Translations under genes and position numbers: made by a program
The notes under the pieces: generated by a model
The model's input: only the letters and a program-made list of their open reading frames with translations
Databases searched by the model: none
What the model was told of the DNA's origin: nothing
Shown: positions 17,212-26,452 of the stretch, piece after piece
Numbering within the stretch: the first letter of the stretch is position 1
Layout: every line of letters starts with the position of its first letter
Assembly: GCF_000815105.2 (NCBI RefSeq)
Contig: NZ_CP010310.2
Span: 4,464,001 to 4,528,000, forward strand
Direction: 5' to 3'
Length of the DNA: 64,000 nucleotides
From: Pandoraea pulmonicola
GTDB taxonomy: Bacteria > Pseudomonadota > Gammaproteobacteria > Burkholderiales > Burkholderiaceae

Positions 17212-17246
17212 TTAACTAGCATCCTAATTATTAGTTAACATATAAT
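17212..17246. promoter_or_regulatory. MarR-type operator and -10 region
   Basis: TTAACTA (17212-17218) and TAGTTAA (17232-17238) form an exact inverted repeat, followed directly by TATAAT (17241-17246) 8 bp before the marR ATG. Position and symmetry suit autorepression. Confidence 0.6.
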
Positions 17247-17254
17247 CTTTCTCC

Positions 17255-17728
17255 ATGACCTCCCTGGAATCGCTCCGCTTCGCCTTTACGAGCCACCTGC
17301 TGCTGGCAGGCAAACAGTGGCGCCAGTTGTCGCAGGGCGCCATCGTCGAATACGGCATTTCCGCGGCGAGCGCGGGCCCGTTGCTGTTCATCCGCCGGCT
17401 CGGCCAAGGGGTGCGGCAGGTCGAGCTCGCCGAATACGTCGGCCTCGAAGGCGCTTCGCTGGTGCGGCTGCTCGACCAGTTGTGCGCCGCCGGGCTCGTG
17501 CGGCGCGAGGTGGACGCCAGCGACCGGCGCGCCAACGCCCTTCGGCTCACGGAGGCCGGCGAGGCGCTCGCCGAAAAGCTCGAAAGCGAACTCAGCCAGT
17601 TGCGCGCGAAGGTCTTCGCGAGCATCTCGCGTGAGGACTTCGAAGCGGTGCTGCGCGTATTCGAAGCCCTCTCCAGCGCGGCCGGTCCGGATGCGACCAT
17701 CCTCGCGATGGAGCCTCCCAAGAAGTAA
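17255..17728 (+). CDS. MarR-family transcriptional regulator
   Basis: 157 residues. The winged HTH is visible in 'VELAEYVGLEGASLVRLLDQ' then 'GLVRREVDASDRRANALRLT'; the last block is the classic MarR wing (D..DRRA..L.LT..G). MarR proteins usually repress the adjacent efflux genes and release on binding phenolic or aromatic ligands. The stop is 4 bp before the FUSC start, so it is the first gene of this efflux operon. Confidence 0.9.
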   Translation: MTSLESLRFAFTSHLLLAGKQWRQLSQGAIVEYGISAASAGPLLFIRRLGQGVRQVELAEYVGLEGASLVRLLDQLCAAGLVRREVDASDRRANALRLTEAGEALAEKLESELSQLRAKVFASISREDFEAVLRVFEALSSAAGPDATILAMEPPKK

Positions 17729-17732
17729 AACC

Positions 17733-19733
17733 GTGTTCACCTGGCCTTCCTCCCGCGACTGGATTTTCTCGATCAAGGCGTTCGTTGCCTCGATGCTGGC
17801 GCTGTACATCGCGCTCGCGCTCGGCCTGCCGCGCCCGTACTGGGCCATGGCCACCGTGTACATCGTGTCGCACCCCCTCACCGGCGCGACCCGCTCCAAG
17901 GCGCTGTACCGCGTGCTCGGCACGCTGCTCGGCGCCGCCGCGTCCATCGCCTTCGTGCCGGCACTCGTCAATACACCCGAACTGTTGATGGCCGCCGTGG
18001 GCCTGTGGACGGGCACACTGCTCTACATCTCGCTGCTGCATCGTTCGCCGCGCAGCTACGTGTTCCTGCTCGCGTCGTACACGCTACCGCTCATCGCCCT
18101 GCCCGCGGTCAATACGCCGGACGTCATCTTCGACATCGCCATTGCGCGCTCGGAGGAGATCATTCTCGGCATCGTCTGCGCGAGCGTGGTCGGCGCGGTC
18201 GTCCTGCCCACGAGTGTGGCGAAGGTGCTGCACGACCGCTCGGCGCGCTGGCTCACCGACGCCGCGCGCTGGACTGCAGACATGCTCTCGGCGGACCCCG
18301 ATGGCAAGGCGACGCGCCACCTGAGCCGCCACCGCATGGCGGCCGACATCCTGGCGCTCGACCAGTTGATCAGCCAGCTCTCCTACGACGCCGATACGTC
18401 GGCGCGCGTGAGCGATGCGCAGGAACTGCGCGGACGCATGACGATGATGATGCCGGTGCTCTCGACGGTGGCGTCGCTCGTGCAGACGCTGCGCCGGCAG
18501 CCGCAGGGCGTGCCCGACGCGCTCGCAGCGAAAATGGCCGACGTGGTCGCATGGCTGCGGCGCGGCGCTCCCTCGCCCGCGCCGGCACATCTGCTCAGCC
18601 CGCCGCAAGCGGCCGGCGAGGCATCCGACTGGTATGGCGCGCTGGTCGCGGCCACCGAGGATCGCCTGCGCTCGCTCGTGCAGCTCTGGCAAGACTGCGC
18701 GACGCTGCAACGCCGCTTCGGCCAGCCCGACGGCGCCCCCGAATGGTCACCGGCCTTCCCGTACTGGGAACTCGGCGGCGCACGTCACTACGACCACGGC
18801 CTGTTGCTGTTCTCAACGGTTTCGGCCGCGCTGTGCACGTTCCTGATGGGCATGGCGTGGATCTACACCGGCTGGAATGACGGAGCGGCCGGCGTGTCGC
18901 TCGGCGCGGTGGCCTGCTGCTTCTTCGCGGCGATGGACGAACCGGCGCCCTTCATCCGCTCGTTCTTCTGGGCGACGGCCGTATGCGTCGTGTTCGCCGC
19001 CGTGTACGTGTTCTTCATCCTGACGAACGCCCACGATTTCGGCCTGCTCGTCTCTCTCTTCGCCGTGCCCTACCTGTTGCTCGGCACGCTCATTCCGCAG
19101 CCGCGCTTCACGATGGTGGCGATGCTCGTGGCCGTCAACACGGCGAGCTTCGTCGGCATTCAGGGAGGCTACAGCGCCGACTTCAGCGCGTTCTTCAACA
19201 GCAACATCGCCGGGCTGGCCGGCGTGCTGTTCGCCCTGCTGTGGACCTTGCAGACGCGCCCCTTCGGCACGCGCGTGGCAATGCGTCGCCTGATTCACGC
19301 GAGCTGGCGCGACATCGCGAGGAACGCGCTCGGCCGTTCGGTCGCGGAGCACGGACGCCTGCGTGCACGTTTGCTCGACCGGCTCGGCCAACTCGTGCCG
19401 CGTCTGGCGGCGAGCGAGAGCGAGACCTCGAGCGATGGCTTCACCGAAGTGCGCGTCGAACTCTCGGCGCTCGCCCTGCAGCGCGAGCTGCCGCATCTGA
19501 ATCCGTCGCAGCGCAGCGCCGTCGAGGCCGCGCTCAACGACGTGGCGCGCTTCTATCAGGCGCGGCTCGACGAGGCGGCGAGCCGACCCGACGCCGCGCT
19601 GCAAGACAGACTGCTGGGCGCGGTGCGCTCGCTGGTGGCCCATAGCGATCAGGCGTCGCGCAGTGCACGCGCATCGCTCATGGACATCCACGTCGCGCTG
19701 TTCCCGGCCACGCGACCCCGGAGTGCTCAATGA
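17733..19733 (+). CDS. FUSC-family inner-membrane efflux protein (AaeB/YccS-like)
   Basis: 666 residues from the GTG at 17733, chosen because it gives the usual 'FTWPSSRDWIFSIKAF' N-terminus just after marR. There are two sets of about five to six membrane helices (N-terminal 'ALYIALALGLPRPYWAMATV'; second from about residue 355, 'AALCTFLMGMAWIYTGWNDG') with cytoplasmic helical linkers, the FUSC layout. With the next three genes it forms a tripartite exporter of the p-hydroxybenzoate/aromatic-acid type. The substrate is unknown. It overlaps the DUF1656 gene by 4 bp. Confidence 0.9.
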   Translation: MFTWPSSRDWIFSIKAFVASMLALYIALALGLPRPYWAMATVYIVSHPLTGATRSKALYRVLGTLLGAAASIAFVPALVNTPELLMAAVGLWTGTLLYISLLHRSPRSYVFLLASYTLPLIALPAVNTPDVIFDIAIARSEEIILGIVCASVVGAVVLPTSVAKVLHDRSARWLTDAARWTADMLSADPDGKATRHLSRHRMAADILALDQLISQLSYDADTSARVSDAQELRGRMTMMMPVLSTVASLVQTLRRQPQGVPDALAAKMADVVAWLRRGAPSPAPAHLLSPPQAAGEASDWYGALVAATEDRLRSLVQLWQDCATLQRRFGQPDGAPEWSPAFPYWELGGARHYDHGLLLFSTVSAALCTFLMGMAWIYTGWNDGAAGVSLGAVACCFFAAMDEPAPFIRSFFWATAVCVVFAAVYVFFILTNAHDFGLLVSLFAVPYLLLGTLIPQPRFTMVAMLVAVNTASFVGIQGGYSADFSAFFNSNIAGLAGVLFALLWTLQTRPFGTRVAMRRLIHASWRDIARNALGRSVAEHGRLRARLLDRLGQLVPRLAASESETSSDGFTEVRVELSALALQRELPHLNPSQRSAVEAALNDVARFYQARLDEAASRPDAALQDRLLGAVRSLVAHSDQASRSARASLMDIHVALFPATRPRSAQ

Positions 19734-19939
19734 GCGGAGAGATCGATATCTACGGCGTGTTCGTGCCGATGCTGCTGGCGCTGATGGTCGTCGCCTTCGT
19801 GGCGACCGGTGCGCTGCGCTTCGTGCTCGCACGTCTGGGCTTCTACAAGCTCGTCTGGCACCGTTCGCTATTCAACCTCGCTGTGTACATCATCGCGCTG
19901 GGCGGTATCGTCGCCATCGCGCGGGCCTGCCAACCATGA
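19730..19939 (+). CDS. DUF1656 small membrane protein
   Basis: 69 residues with two hydrophobic helices (VPMLLALMVVAFVATGALRF and FNLAVYIIALGGIVAIA) around 'LGFYKLVWHRSLF'. The family (AaeX-like) always accompanies FUSC/HlyD exporters; its role is unclear. It overlaps both neighbours (ATGA-type junctions). Confidence 0.9.
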   Translation: MSGEIDIYGVFVPMLLALMVVAFVATGALRFVLARLGFYKLVWHRSLFNLAVYIIALGGIVAIARACQP

Positions 19940-20889
19940 AACTGAAACTTCGCTCCCTCGGTCCCGTCGTCCTGACGCTCGCGGTATCCTGCGTCGCGGT
20001 CTTCGTGCTCCTGCATCTGTGGGACTACTACACCGTTGCGCCGTGGACCCGCGACGGTCGCATCCGCGCCGATATCGTGCAGGTTGCGCCCGACGTCTCC
20101 GGTCTCATTACCGACGTCGAAGTCAAGGACAACCAGCCCGTGCATCGCGGCGATCTGCTGTTCGTGATCGATCGCGACCGCTACGCGCTTGCACTGCAGC
20201 AGGCCGAGGCCAATGCGGCCGCGCTTCGCGCCACACTCGCCCAGGCCCGCCGCGAGAACGCGCGCAACCATCAATTGACGGAAGTCGTCGCCAGGGAAGT
20301 CGTGGAAGCCGGTCAGGCGAAGGTCGAATCCGGCGAAGCGGCCGTGGCGCAAGCCGACGCGGCCGTGCGGCTGGCGAAGCTCAATCTGGAACGCACGCGC
20401 GTGCTCGCGCCGGCCGACGGTTATCTGAACGACCGCGTGCCGCGCGTGGGCGACTACGTCAGCACGGGCCGCCCCGTGCTCTCGATGGTCGATGCGAATT
20501 CGCTGCACGTGGAAGGCTACTTCGAAGAGACGAAGATGCGCGGCATCCACATCGGCGACAAGGTCGAGGTCCGACTGATGGGCGAGCGCAATGTGCTGCA
20601 TGGGCACGTGCAGAGCATCGTCGCCGGCATCGAGGACCGCGACCGCACGAGCGGCGCGTCGATGCTCCCCAACGTCAACCCCACTTTCAACTGGGTCCGT
20701 CTCGCGCAACGCATTCCGGTGCGAATCGCGCTCGACGACGTGCCCAGGGACATGCGGCTGGTCGCCGGGCGCACCGCGACGGTGAGCGTCGTGGAAGGCC
20801 ATCCAGAGAAGTCCGCGGAGGCCGGCGAGACCGCACCTGCCAGGCTTGCCGCGCATCAGGCCGGCGCCCAGTCCGGAGCGCAGCAGTGA
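19936..20889 (+). CDS. HlyD-family periplasmic adaptor (AaeA-like)
   Basis: 317 residues from the ATG at 19936. It has a single N-terminal membrane anchor (VVLTLAVSCVAVFVLLHLW), then the 'VAPWTRDGRIRADIVQVAPD' signature of EmrA/AaeA adaptors, a lipoyl half-motif 'VSGLITDVEVKDNQPVHRGD', a short coiled coil, and 'APADGYLNDRVPRVGDYVS'. It bridges the FUSC pump and the outer-membrane channel. Confidence 0.92.
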   Translation: MKLKLRSLGPVVLTLAVSCVAVFVLLHLWDYYTVAPWTRDGRIRADIVQVAPDVSGLITDVEVKDNQPVHRGDLLFVIDRDRYALALQQAEANAAALRATLAQARRENARNHQLTEVVAREVVEAGQAKVESGEAAVAQADAAVRLAKLNLERTRVLAPADGYLNDRVPRVGDYVSTGRPVLSMVDANSLHVEGYFEETKMRGIHIGDKVEVRLMGERNVLHGHVQSIVAGIEDRDRTSGASMLPNVNPTFNWVRLAQRIPVRIALDDVPRDMRLVAGRTATVSVVEGHPEKSAEAGETAPARLAAHQAGAQSGAQQ

Positions 20890-22409
20890 AAGCCCGGTCA
20901 TTTCTCGTGAGCGCCGTGGCGGCTGCCGCCGCGCTGGTGGCCGGCTGCACGACAGTCGGTCCCGACTACCATCTGCCCGAGCAATCGGCGATGCGTTCGC
21001 CCGACGCGAACGGCCCTCTCACAAACGGTTCGCAGCGCGCCGTATCGCTCGCCGCCGTGCCCGACGACTGGTGGCAACTCTATGACGACCCGCAGCTCGA
21101 CGCCCTCGTGAAGCAGGCGCTCGCCGCCAACACGACCGTGCGCGTGGCGCTGGCCAACCTGCGGCGCGCCGTCGCGATGTACCACGAAGTCGAGTCGGAG
21201 AATCTGCCGCAGGGCGGCGTGGAAGCCAATACGGCGCGCGCGCAGCTCTCGGGCGAGAGTTTCCTGAAGGAAGAAAAGCTGCCGGTGGTCAACCTGGCCG
21301 CCGCCGCATTGTCGGTCTCGTACCAGATCGACTTCTTCGGCAAGCTCGCGCGCGCGGACGAAGCCGCGCTGGCCGCCGCCGAAGCGAGCCAGGCCGCACT
21401 CGACGTCGCACGGGTGAGCGTGGCCGCCGAGACCGTGCGCGCCTACGTGCAAAGTTGCGCGGCCAATCACGAATACGACATCGCCAACGAACAGCTCAAA
21501 CTTCAGGAACGGAGTGTGGCGATCACGCGCAAGCTCGTCGATGTCGGGCGCGATCAGCCCACCGACCTGCTGCGCGCCCAGGCGCAAGCCGATACGCTGC
21601 GCGCCGCCTTACCGCATTTCCAGGCGCAGCACGAAGCCGCGACCTACCGCCTGGCGGTCATGCTCGGCAAGGTGCCCGGCACGCTCGAGGCGAGCGCCAC
21701 GCAGTGCCGTCGCATTCCACGGTTGAGCCAGGCGCTGCCTGTCGGCGACGGCGCCGCATTGCTCCGGCGCCGCCCCGACGTCCGTCAGGCCGAGCGCGAA
21801 CTTGCGTCGGCCACGGCGAAGATCGGCGTGGCGACGGCGGACCTGTACCCGTCGATCCGCATCGGCGCCTCGATCGGCGCGAGCGGCGTGCTGGAACATT
21901 TCGGACAGGCCCGCACGGAACAATGGACCGTGGGACCGATGATCACGTGGTCGCTGCCGACCAACGGCGTGCGTGCTCACATCGAGGGCATGGAAGCCGG
22001 CGCCGACGCCGCGCTCGCGCACTTCGACGGCGTGGTTCTCAAGGCGCTTCAGGAAACACAGACGTCCCTCTCGGCGTACACCCGCGAACTCGAACGCGAC
22101 GCCGCCCTGCGCGATGCGCGCGACAAGTCGCGTGCGGCGGCCGAACAGAATCACAAGCTGTATCAGGCGGGCCGTGCGCCGTACCTGACGAGCCTCGACG
22201 CCGAACGCACGCACGCGAGCGCCGAAGCGGCCCTGGCGAGCGCCGAAACGCAGGTCGCGATGGACCAGATCAACCTGTTCCTCGCGTTGGGCGGCGGCTG
22301 GCAATCGAGCGCGGCGGGCGGCAAAGCGCCGTCCGCGCTCGCGCGATCGGACGCCGCACGGCGTCTCGCGCCCGTGGCCGGCGAAGCCGCGGCCACGACT
22401 ACGCACTGA
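20886..22409 (+). CDS. NodT-family outer-membrane efflux lipoprotein
   Basis: 507 residues from a GTG at 20886 overlapping the adaptor stop (GTGA). The signal peptide ends in a lipobox (VAGC), followed by 'TTVGPDYHLPE'. Two OEP repeats are visible, including 'LLRRRPDVRQAERELASATA' and 'KIGVATADLYPSIRIGASIG', typical of OprM/NodT channels. It completes the MarR-controlled tripartite exporter. Confidence 0.92.
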   Translation: MKARSFLVSAVAAAAALVAGCTTVGPDYHLPEQSAMRSPDANGPLTNGSQRAVSLAAVPDDWWQLYDDPQLDALVKQALAANTTVRVALANLRRAVAMYHEVESENLPQGGVEANTARAQLSGESFLKEEKLPVVNLAAAALSVSYQIDFFGKLARADEAALAAAEASQAALDVARVSVAAETVRAYVQSCAANHEYDIANEQLKLQERSVAITRKLVDVGRDQPTDLLRAQAQADTLRAALPHFQAQHEAATYRLAVMLGKVPGTLEASATQCRRIPRLSQALPVGDGAALLRRRPDVRQAERELASATAKIGVATADLYPSIRIGASIGASGVLEHFGQARTEQWTVGPMITWSLPTNGVRAHIEGMEAGADAALAHFDGVVLKALQETQTSLSAYTRELERDAALRDARDKSRAAAEQNHKLYQAGRAPYLTSLDAERTHASAEAALASAETQVAMDQINLFLALGGGWQSSAAGGKAPSALARSDAARRLAPVAGEAAATTTH

Positions 22410-22460
22410 AATTTGGAGACGAGGTCTGCGGCGTCGTCACGACGTCGCCCTCCGGAAACA

Positions 22461-22500
22461 CACAAGCCCCGTCGGGAGCGAATCCTCGGGCGGGGCTGTG
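22461..22500 (+). terminator. Hairpin downstream of the FUSC efflux operon
   Basis: GCCCCG and CGGGGC arms with flanking CACA/TGTG form a stem about 50 bp after the operon's stop. There is no T tract, so it is a weak candidate. Confidence 0.4.
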
Positions 22501-22628
22501 GCAAGTGACGCGGTACGGCGTCGGCGGGGTGGAATCGCGCGGCGCGGGCGGGATCTGTCAACAGATCGGGCGGGCCGTCGGCGAATCCGGGTACTGCATC
22601 GATAACCCTGCGGCTATCGCGTTTTCAC

Positions 22629-22895
22629 TTAGTTGACGCTCGGCGCCTGCGGTGCCGCACCGCGCTGCATGGCTTCGATTTCCGCCGTGCGCTTCTGCAA
22701 TTGAACCGACTGTTCGAAGGTGTACGGGAAATTGAATTCCGTCACCGGCGAGAGGCCGAGCTCGCGTGCCGCTTGCAGCTCGGCACGTACGTGCTCACGG
22801 CTCACGCCGCTCGTTTGCGAATCCGCCGCAAATGCCGAGCCGGCAGCCATCGTCAAGCCAACAAGCGCGACGGCGATCAACAGGTTCTTTTTCAT
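22629..22895 (-). CDS. DUF4148 secreted small protein
   Basis: 88 residues from the ATG at 22895 (MKKNLLIAVALVGLTMAAGS), with a signal peptide likely cleaved after AFA. The mature part has the DUF4148 pattern 'SREHVRAELQAARELGLSP' with 'TEFNFPY'. The family is abundant in Burkholderiaceae, is periplasmic or secreted, and has no known function. It stands alone between an efflux operon and luxR. Confidence 0.85.
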   Translation of the reverse strand: MKKNLLIAVALVGLTMAAGSAFAADSQTSGVSREHVRAELQAARELGLSPVTEFNFPYTFEQSVQLQKRTAEIEAMQRGAAPQAPSVN

Positions 22896-23165
22896 GGAAA
22901 ACCCCTTTTGTCGTTTATGTGTTGCCAAAGGACGTCGAAACCGCCAATCGACAAGTTTCCGCCCTGAATAAATTATAGTTTTCCCTTACTTTTGAACCAG
23001 ACCGAATGCCACAACACACTGTTTCGGAAAAGTCGTGAAATCGGCGGCAAAACGTGCCGACTCGGTGTCTGAATGCGGGATAAATTGCGCGGGGATGGCG
23101 TGAAAACGGCGCGTCGGGCGCGCCCGTGAAAGGCGCGCCCGATGCTCATCGATTTGCCTGCGGAA
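22896..23165. other. Spacer upstream of the DUF4148 gene
   Basis: AT-richer block around 22960-23010 probably holds the DUF4148 promoter. A GC-rich inverted segment at about 23110-23145 (GGGCGCGCC / GGCGCGCCC) lies just past the luxR stop and may terminate it. Confidence 0.4.
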
Positions 23166-23933
23166 TCAGGGGGCGATCATCCCGGTACTGATGGCGGCAG
23201 CAATGGCCTGATGACGATTGACGGCGCCGAGCTTGCGCTTGGCGTTGTTGATGTGAAACGTCACGGTGTGCTCCGAAATCTTCAGGATCAGACCGATCTC
23301 CCACGCCGTCTTGCCGCGCGCCGCCCAGAGCAGACTTTCCACCTCGCGGGGACTGAGCTTGCCTGTGCTGCGACTCGCGACCCATTGCATGTCGAGTTGC
23401 TGGATCGCCTGATGGAAATACACGGCGCTCAGATAGATTTCGCCGAGCATGCGTGTTTCATGCTCGGCCGACGCCTCCGGCGACTGCGCGGTCGCCGCGC
23501 TGAAGATGGCGCGCTCGCCCGCCGCCCCGTAGATCGGGATCGACACGCCGCAGGCCAGTCCGTGGGCGCGCGCATCGGCGAAAATCGGATGCGGTCGCTT
23601 CTGCGAGAGAAACGTGCGCCAGCGAATGGGAAGCGGCGACAGATTGGCCGCGACCAGCACCGGATCGTTGTCCGCATATCCCGCGCTTTGATAGCGCTCG
23701 ACCCATGACGCCGGGAAGGTCGTGAAGATGTGGCGACTCGGCATTCCCTCTGCCGTAATACGCTGATCGTCGACCTGGAAGGCGGCGGCTTCGCGTTCGC
23801 GTCTCGGCAACAAGGGGGCATAGAACAACGCGTCGTATCCGAGCGTGCGCGGCAGCTTCCGAAACTCGACGTCCAGCGCTTCGACGGAGCGGGCGTTGAG
23901 CAGCCCCTCGTATCGATAAAGATTGTGATGCAT
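23166..23933 (-). CDS. LuxR-type quorum-sensing regulator (solo in this window)
   Basis: 255 residues. The autoinducer-binding domain keeps the six invariant residues: W77, Y81, D90, P91, W105 and G129. The C-terminal GerE HTH is 'LSPREVESLLWAARGKTAWE' followed by 'ISEHTVTFHINNAKRKL'. It should bind an acyl-homoserine lactone. No luxI-type synthase is in the window, so it is either a solo or its partner is elsewhere. The promoter region is AT-rich (23940-24090). Confidence 0.9.
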   Translation of the reverse strand: MHHNLYRYEGLLNARSVEALDVEFRKLPRTLGYDALFYAPLLPRREREAAAFQVDDQRITAEGMPSRHIFTTFPASWVERYQSAGYADNDPVLVAANLSPLPIRWRTFLSQKRPHPIFADARAHGLACGVSIPIYGAAGERAIFSAATAQSPEASAEHETRMLGEIYLSAVYFHQAIQQLDMQWVASRSTGKLSPREVESLLWAARGKTAWEIGLILKISEHTVTFHINNAKRKLGAVNRHQAIAAAISTGMIAP

Positions 23934-24115
23934 TGCGAGTTGTACTTATTTTAGTGACTGCCCGTGGATTGCCGCCATCCGCGCATTGTAGCCCTGGCAT
24001 TACCTGTTGCGGACAGCAATGTTGCTCAATGAAACAACACTCGCCCTTGACATGGAGTACCAATCATTCACATCGTTAATTATCGCATCTCGACCCCATA
24101 TCGCGCCCCCATGCC

Positions 24116-25000
24116 TCACCCCAATTCCTCCAGTCCCGTCATCACCTTGCGCAGCCCCGGCGTCAATGGCTTGTCCTGCCGAACGACGATCGCCAGGGTA
24201 CGCGACAGGGCCGGCGCCAGCGTCGCGATACGCAGCCCTCGCCGGTAATGCGCGGCATTGACCGACATGCGCGGCACGATGCTGTAGCCGAGTCCCGCCG
24301 CGACCATTTCCTTGATCGCTTCGATACTGCCCAGCGCCATGACCGGACGCAGGCGCAATCCCGCCTGCAGAAACCATTCGTCGATCAAAAGCCGTGTACT
24401 GCTGCCGGATTCGAACGCAACCATGGGCGCGACGGCCAACATGTCCGGTGTGACCTCCTCGGCCCAATCCGTTTCGTTCGAGGGCGCGATGGCGACGAAT
24501 TCGTCGCGCAGCACAGGCGTGATGTGCAGGCTGCGCCCGGCGGCAGGCAACGTGACAAGCCCGACATCGAGTCGGTTTTCGGTGACCGCCGCCACCACGT
24601 CGTCAGTGTTGCCGGTACTCACGCGAATGTCGAGTGCCGGATAGCGACGGCGCATGGCGCGCAGCATCGGCGGCAGCAGATGGATGCACGCCGTGGCGCC
24701 GGTGCCGATGGCGATCTCGCCTGCGACGCCTTGCGCGTGCGTGGACAGCGCCTGCATGGCGTCTTCGACGGCGGCATCGATGCGCACCGCATGTTCGAGC
24801 AACGCGGAACCCGCTGGCGTGGGTTTCAGCCGCTTGCCCACGCGCTCGATCAGCCGAACGTTCAGGCGCTGCTCCAGTTGCCGGACCTGCAGGCTCACCG
24901 CCGGCTGCGACAGATCCAGCCGGGCGGCCGCCGCCGAGAAACTCCCCGCATCGACGACCTCCGTGAAGGTATGAAGCTGATCCAGATTCAGGCGCCTCAT
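24116..25000 (-). CDS. LysR-family transcriptional regulator
   Basis: 294 residues from the ATG at 25000 (MRRLNLDQLHTFTEVVDAGS). HTH 'SFSAAAARLDLSQPAVSLQV' is followed by a substrate-binding domain resembling the CysB/CbbR-like group (GEIAIGTGATACIHLLPPML). It is divergent from an MFS transporter gene 140 bp away, its probable target. The effector is unknown. Confidence 0.9.
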   Translation of the reverse strand: MRRLNLDQLHTFTEVVDAGSFSAAAARLDLSQPAVSLQVRQLEQRLNVRLIERVGKRLKPTPAGSALLEHAVRIDAAVEDAMQALSTHAQGVAGEIAIGTGATACIHLLPPMLRAMRRRYPALDIRVSTGNTDDVVAAVTENRLDVGLVTLPAAGRSLHITPVLRDEFVAIAPSNETDWAEEVTPDMLAVAPMVAFESGSSTRLLIDEWFLQAGLRLRPVMALGSIEAIKEMVAAGLGYSIVPRMSVNAAHYRRGLRIATLAPALSRTLAIVVRQDKPLTPGLRKVMTGLEELG

Positions 25001-25139
25001 CTCCAAGTTTTCCTTATGGTCCGGATAAGATGCCAAGACTTTACCAAGAGATGGGGGCGGCGCACCATGCAGGCTGCGTTCCACCATTGCCCTCGGTCGT
25101 CAGCCGACCGGCCGCCGTCAGCGACGACCGTCACCCCAC

Positions 25140-26324
25140 ATGCCCACCGTCCCCACCAGTCTTACGCTCGGCCTCGCACAACTGATCAACTGGGGCGTGA
25201 GCTTCTACCTTCCCGGGGCATTCGCCTGGCGCATCGCCAGCGCCACGGGCTGGCCGCAATCGTGGGTATTCGCCGGTCCGTCGCTGGCCATGCTCGTGAT
25301 GGCCGCCGTCTCCCCGCTCTCCGGCCGATGGCTCGATCGCATGGGTGGGCGGCGCGTCATGTGCACCGGCACGCTCGTCTGTTCGGCCGGCTGCGCGGTA
25401 CTCGCGACGAGCACGACACTCGCGCAGTTCCATGCGGCGTGGGTCTTGCTCGGCGTCGGCATGCGGCTCTCGCTCTACGACGCCGCCTTCGCCACCCTCG
25501 CCTCACTCTACGGCGCGGCGGCGCGCCGCCCGATGACCCAGATCACGCTCATGGGCGGCCTCGCGACCACCGTCTTCTGGCCGCTCGGCAACTGGCTTGG
25601 CGACACGTGGGGATGGCGGGTGGGCGTGCTGGTCTACGGCGCGTTCAGCCTGCTGGCATGGGCGCTGCTGCGCACGCTGCCGCCCACGCCGCCGAAGACG
25701 AGGCAAGCCGACGCGCGCCTCGAACCCAGGGCGCCATTGCCGCGCACGCCCGCATGGCTCTATGGCGCGACCATGGCGCTCGTGTCGATCCTGTCGTCGG
25801 GGCTCGCCGCCCATCTGACGGCGCTGCTCGGCGCGCGCGGGTTGCCCGTCACGCTCGCCGCGCTGTGGGGACTGGGGCAGGTGTGTGCGCGCACGCTCGA
25901 ATGGCTCCAGCCGCGTCAGGCAAGCGCGATCCGGCTCAATGTCGTGGTCGGCTGCGGCCTGCCGCTGTGTTTTGCCCTCGGCATCGCGGGCATGTCGTCG
26001 GTGCCGGCGGCGGGCGTCTTCATCTTCGCTTACGGCGCGCTCAATGGCCTGGCGACGCTGCTGCGCGCCAGTCTGCCGCTGGAGCTTTTCCCGCACGGCG
26101 CCTATGCGCGTGCACTCGGCACGCTGCTCACGCCGGCCTTCGCGGTGTCGGCCGTCGCCCCCTGGGGGTATTCGCTGGCGCGCCAGCATTGGGGCGACAC
26201 GGCGATCCTCTGGGTCTCGCTCGCCGTCAGCGTGCTCATTGCGGCCGCGTCGCTAACGCTGCGGCGTCTGGTGCGGCCAGCGCCTGCGCCACAAACGCGC
26301 GCGGAAACTCGATCCACGCCTTGA
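25140..26324 (+). CDS. Major facilitator superfamily transporter
   Basis: 394 residues and about 12 hydrophobic segments. The MFS loop 2-3 motif is 'GRWLDRMGGRRVM' at about residue 62. The N-terminus (LTLGLAQLINWGVSFYLPGA) resembles YbfB/OFA-like permeases. The substrate cannot be assigned; the divergent LysR suggests inducible uptake or efflux. Confidence 0.87.
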   Translation: MPTVPTSLTLGLAQLINWGVSFYLPGAFAWRIASATGWPQSWVFAGPSLAMLVMAAVSPLSGRWLDRMGGRRVMCTGTLVCSAGCAVLATSTTLAQFHAAWVLLGVGMRLSLYDAAFATLASLYGAAARRPMTQITLMGGLATTVFWPLGNWLGDTWGWRVGVLVYGAFSLLAWALLRTLPPTPPKTRQADARLEPRAPLPRTPAWLYGATMALVSILSSGLAAHLTALLGARGLPVTLAALWGLGQVCARTLEWLQPRQASAIRLNVVVGCGLPLCFALGIAGMSSVPAAGVFIFAYGALNGLATLLRASLPLELFPHGAYARALGTLLTPAFAVSAVAPWGYSLARQHWGDTAILWVSLAVSVLIAAASLTLRRLVRPAPAPQTRAETRSTP

Positions 26325-26452
26325 CCTTCGCATCGGGGTAGCGCCGCGATATATGCACGTGCCGCAATATTGGTTGGGCCTGGTGAGCCTGCAGGGTATC
26401 CTGTCGCCCCATTCAGCATTCCACGGCCCCTCTCATCGCACGAGACATTCGC

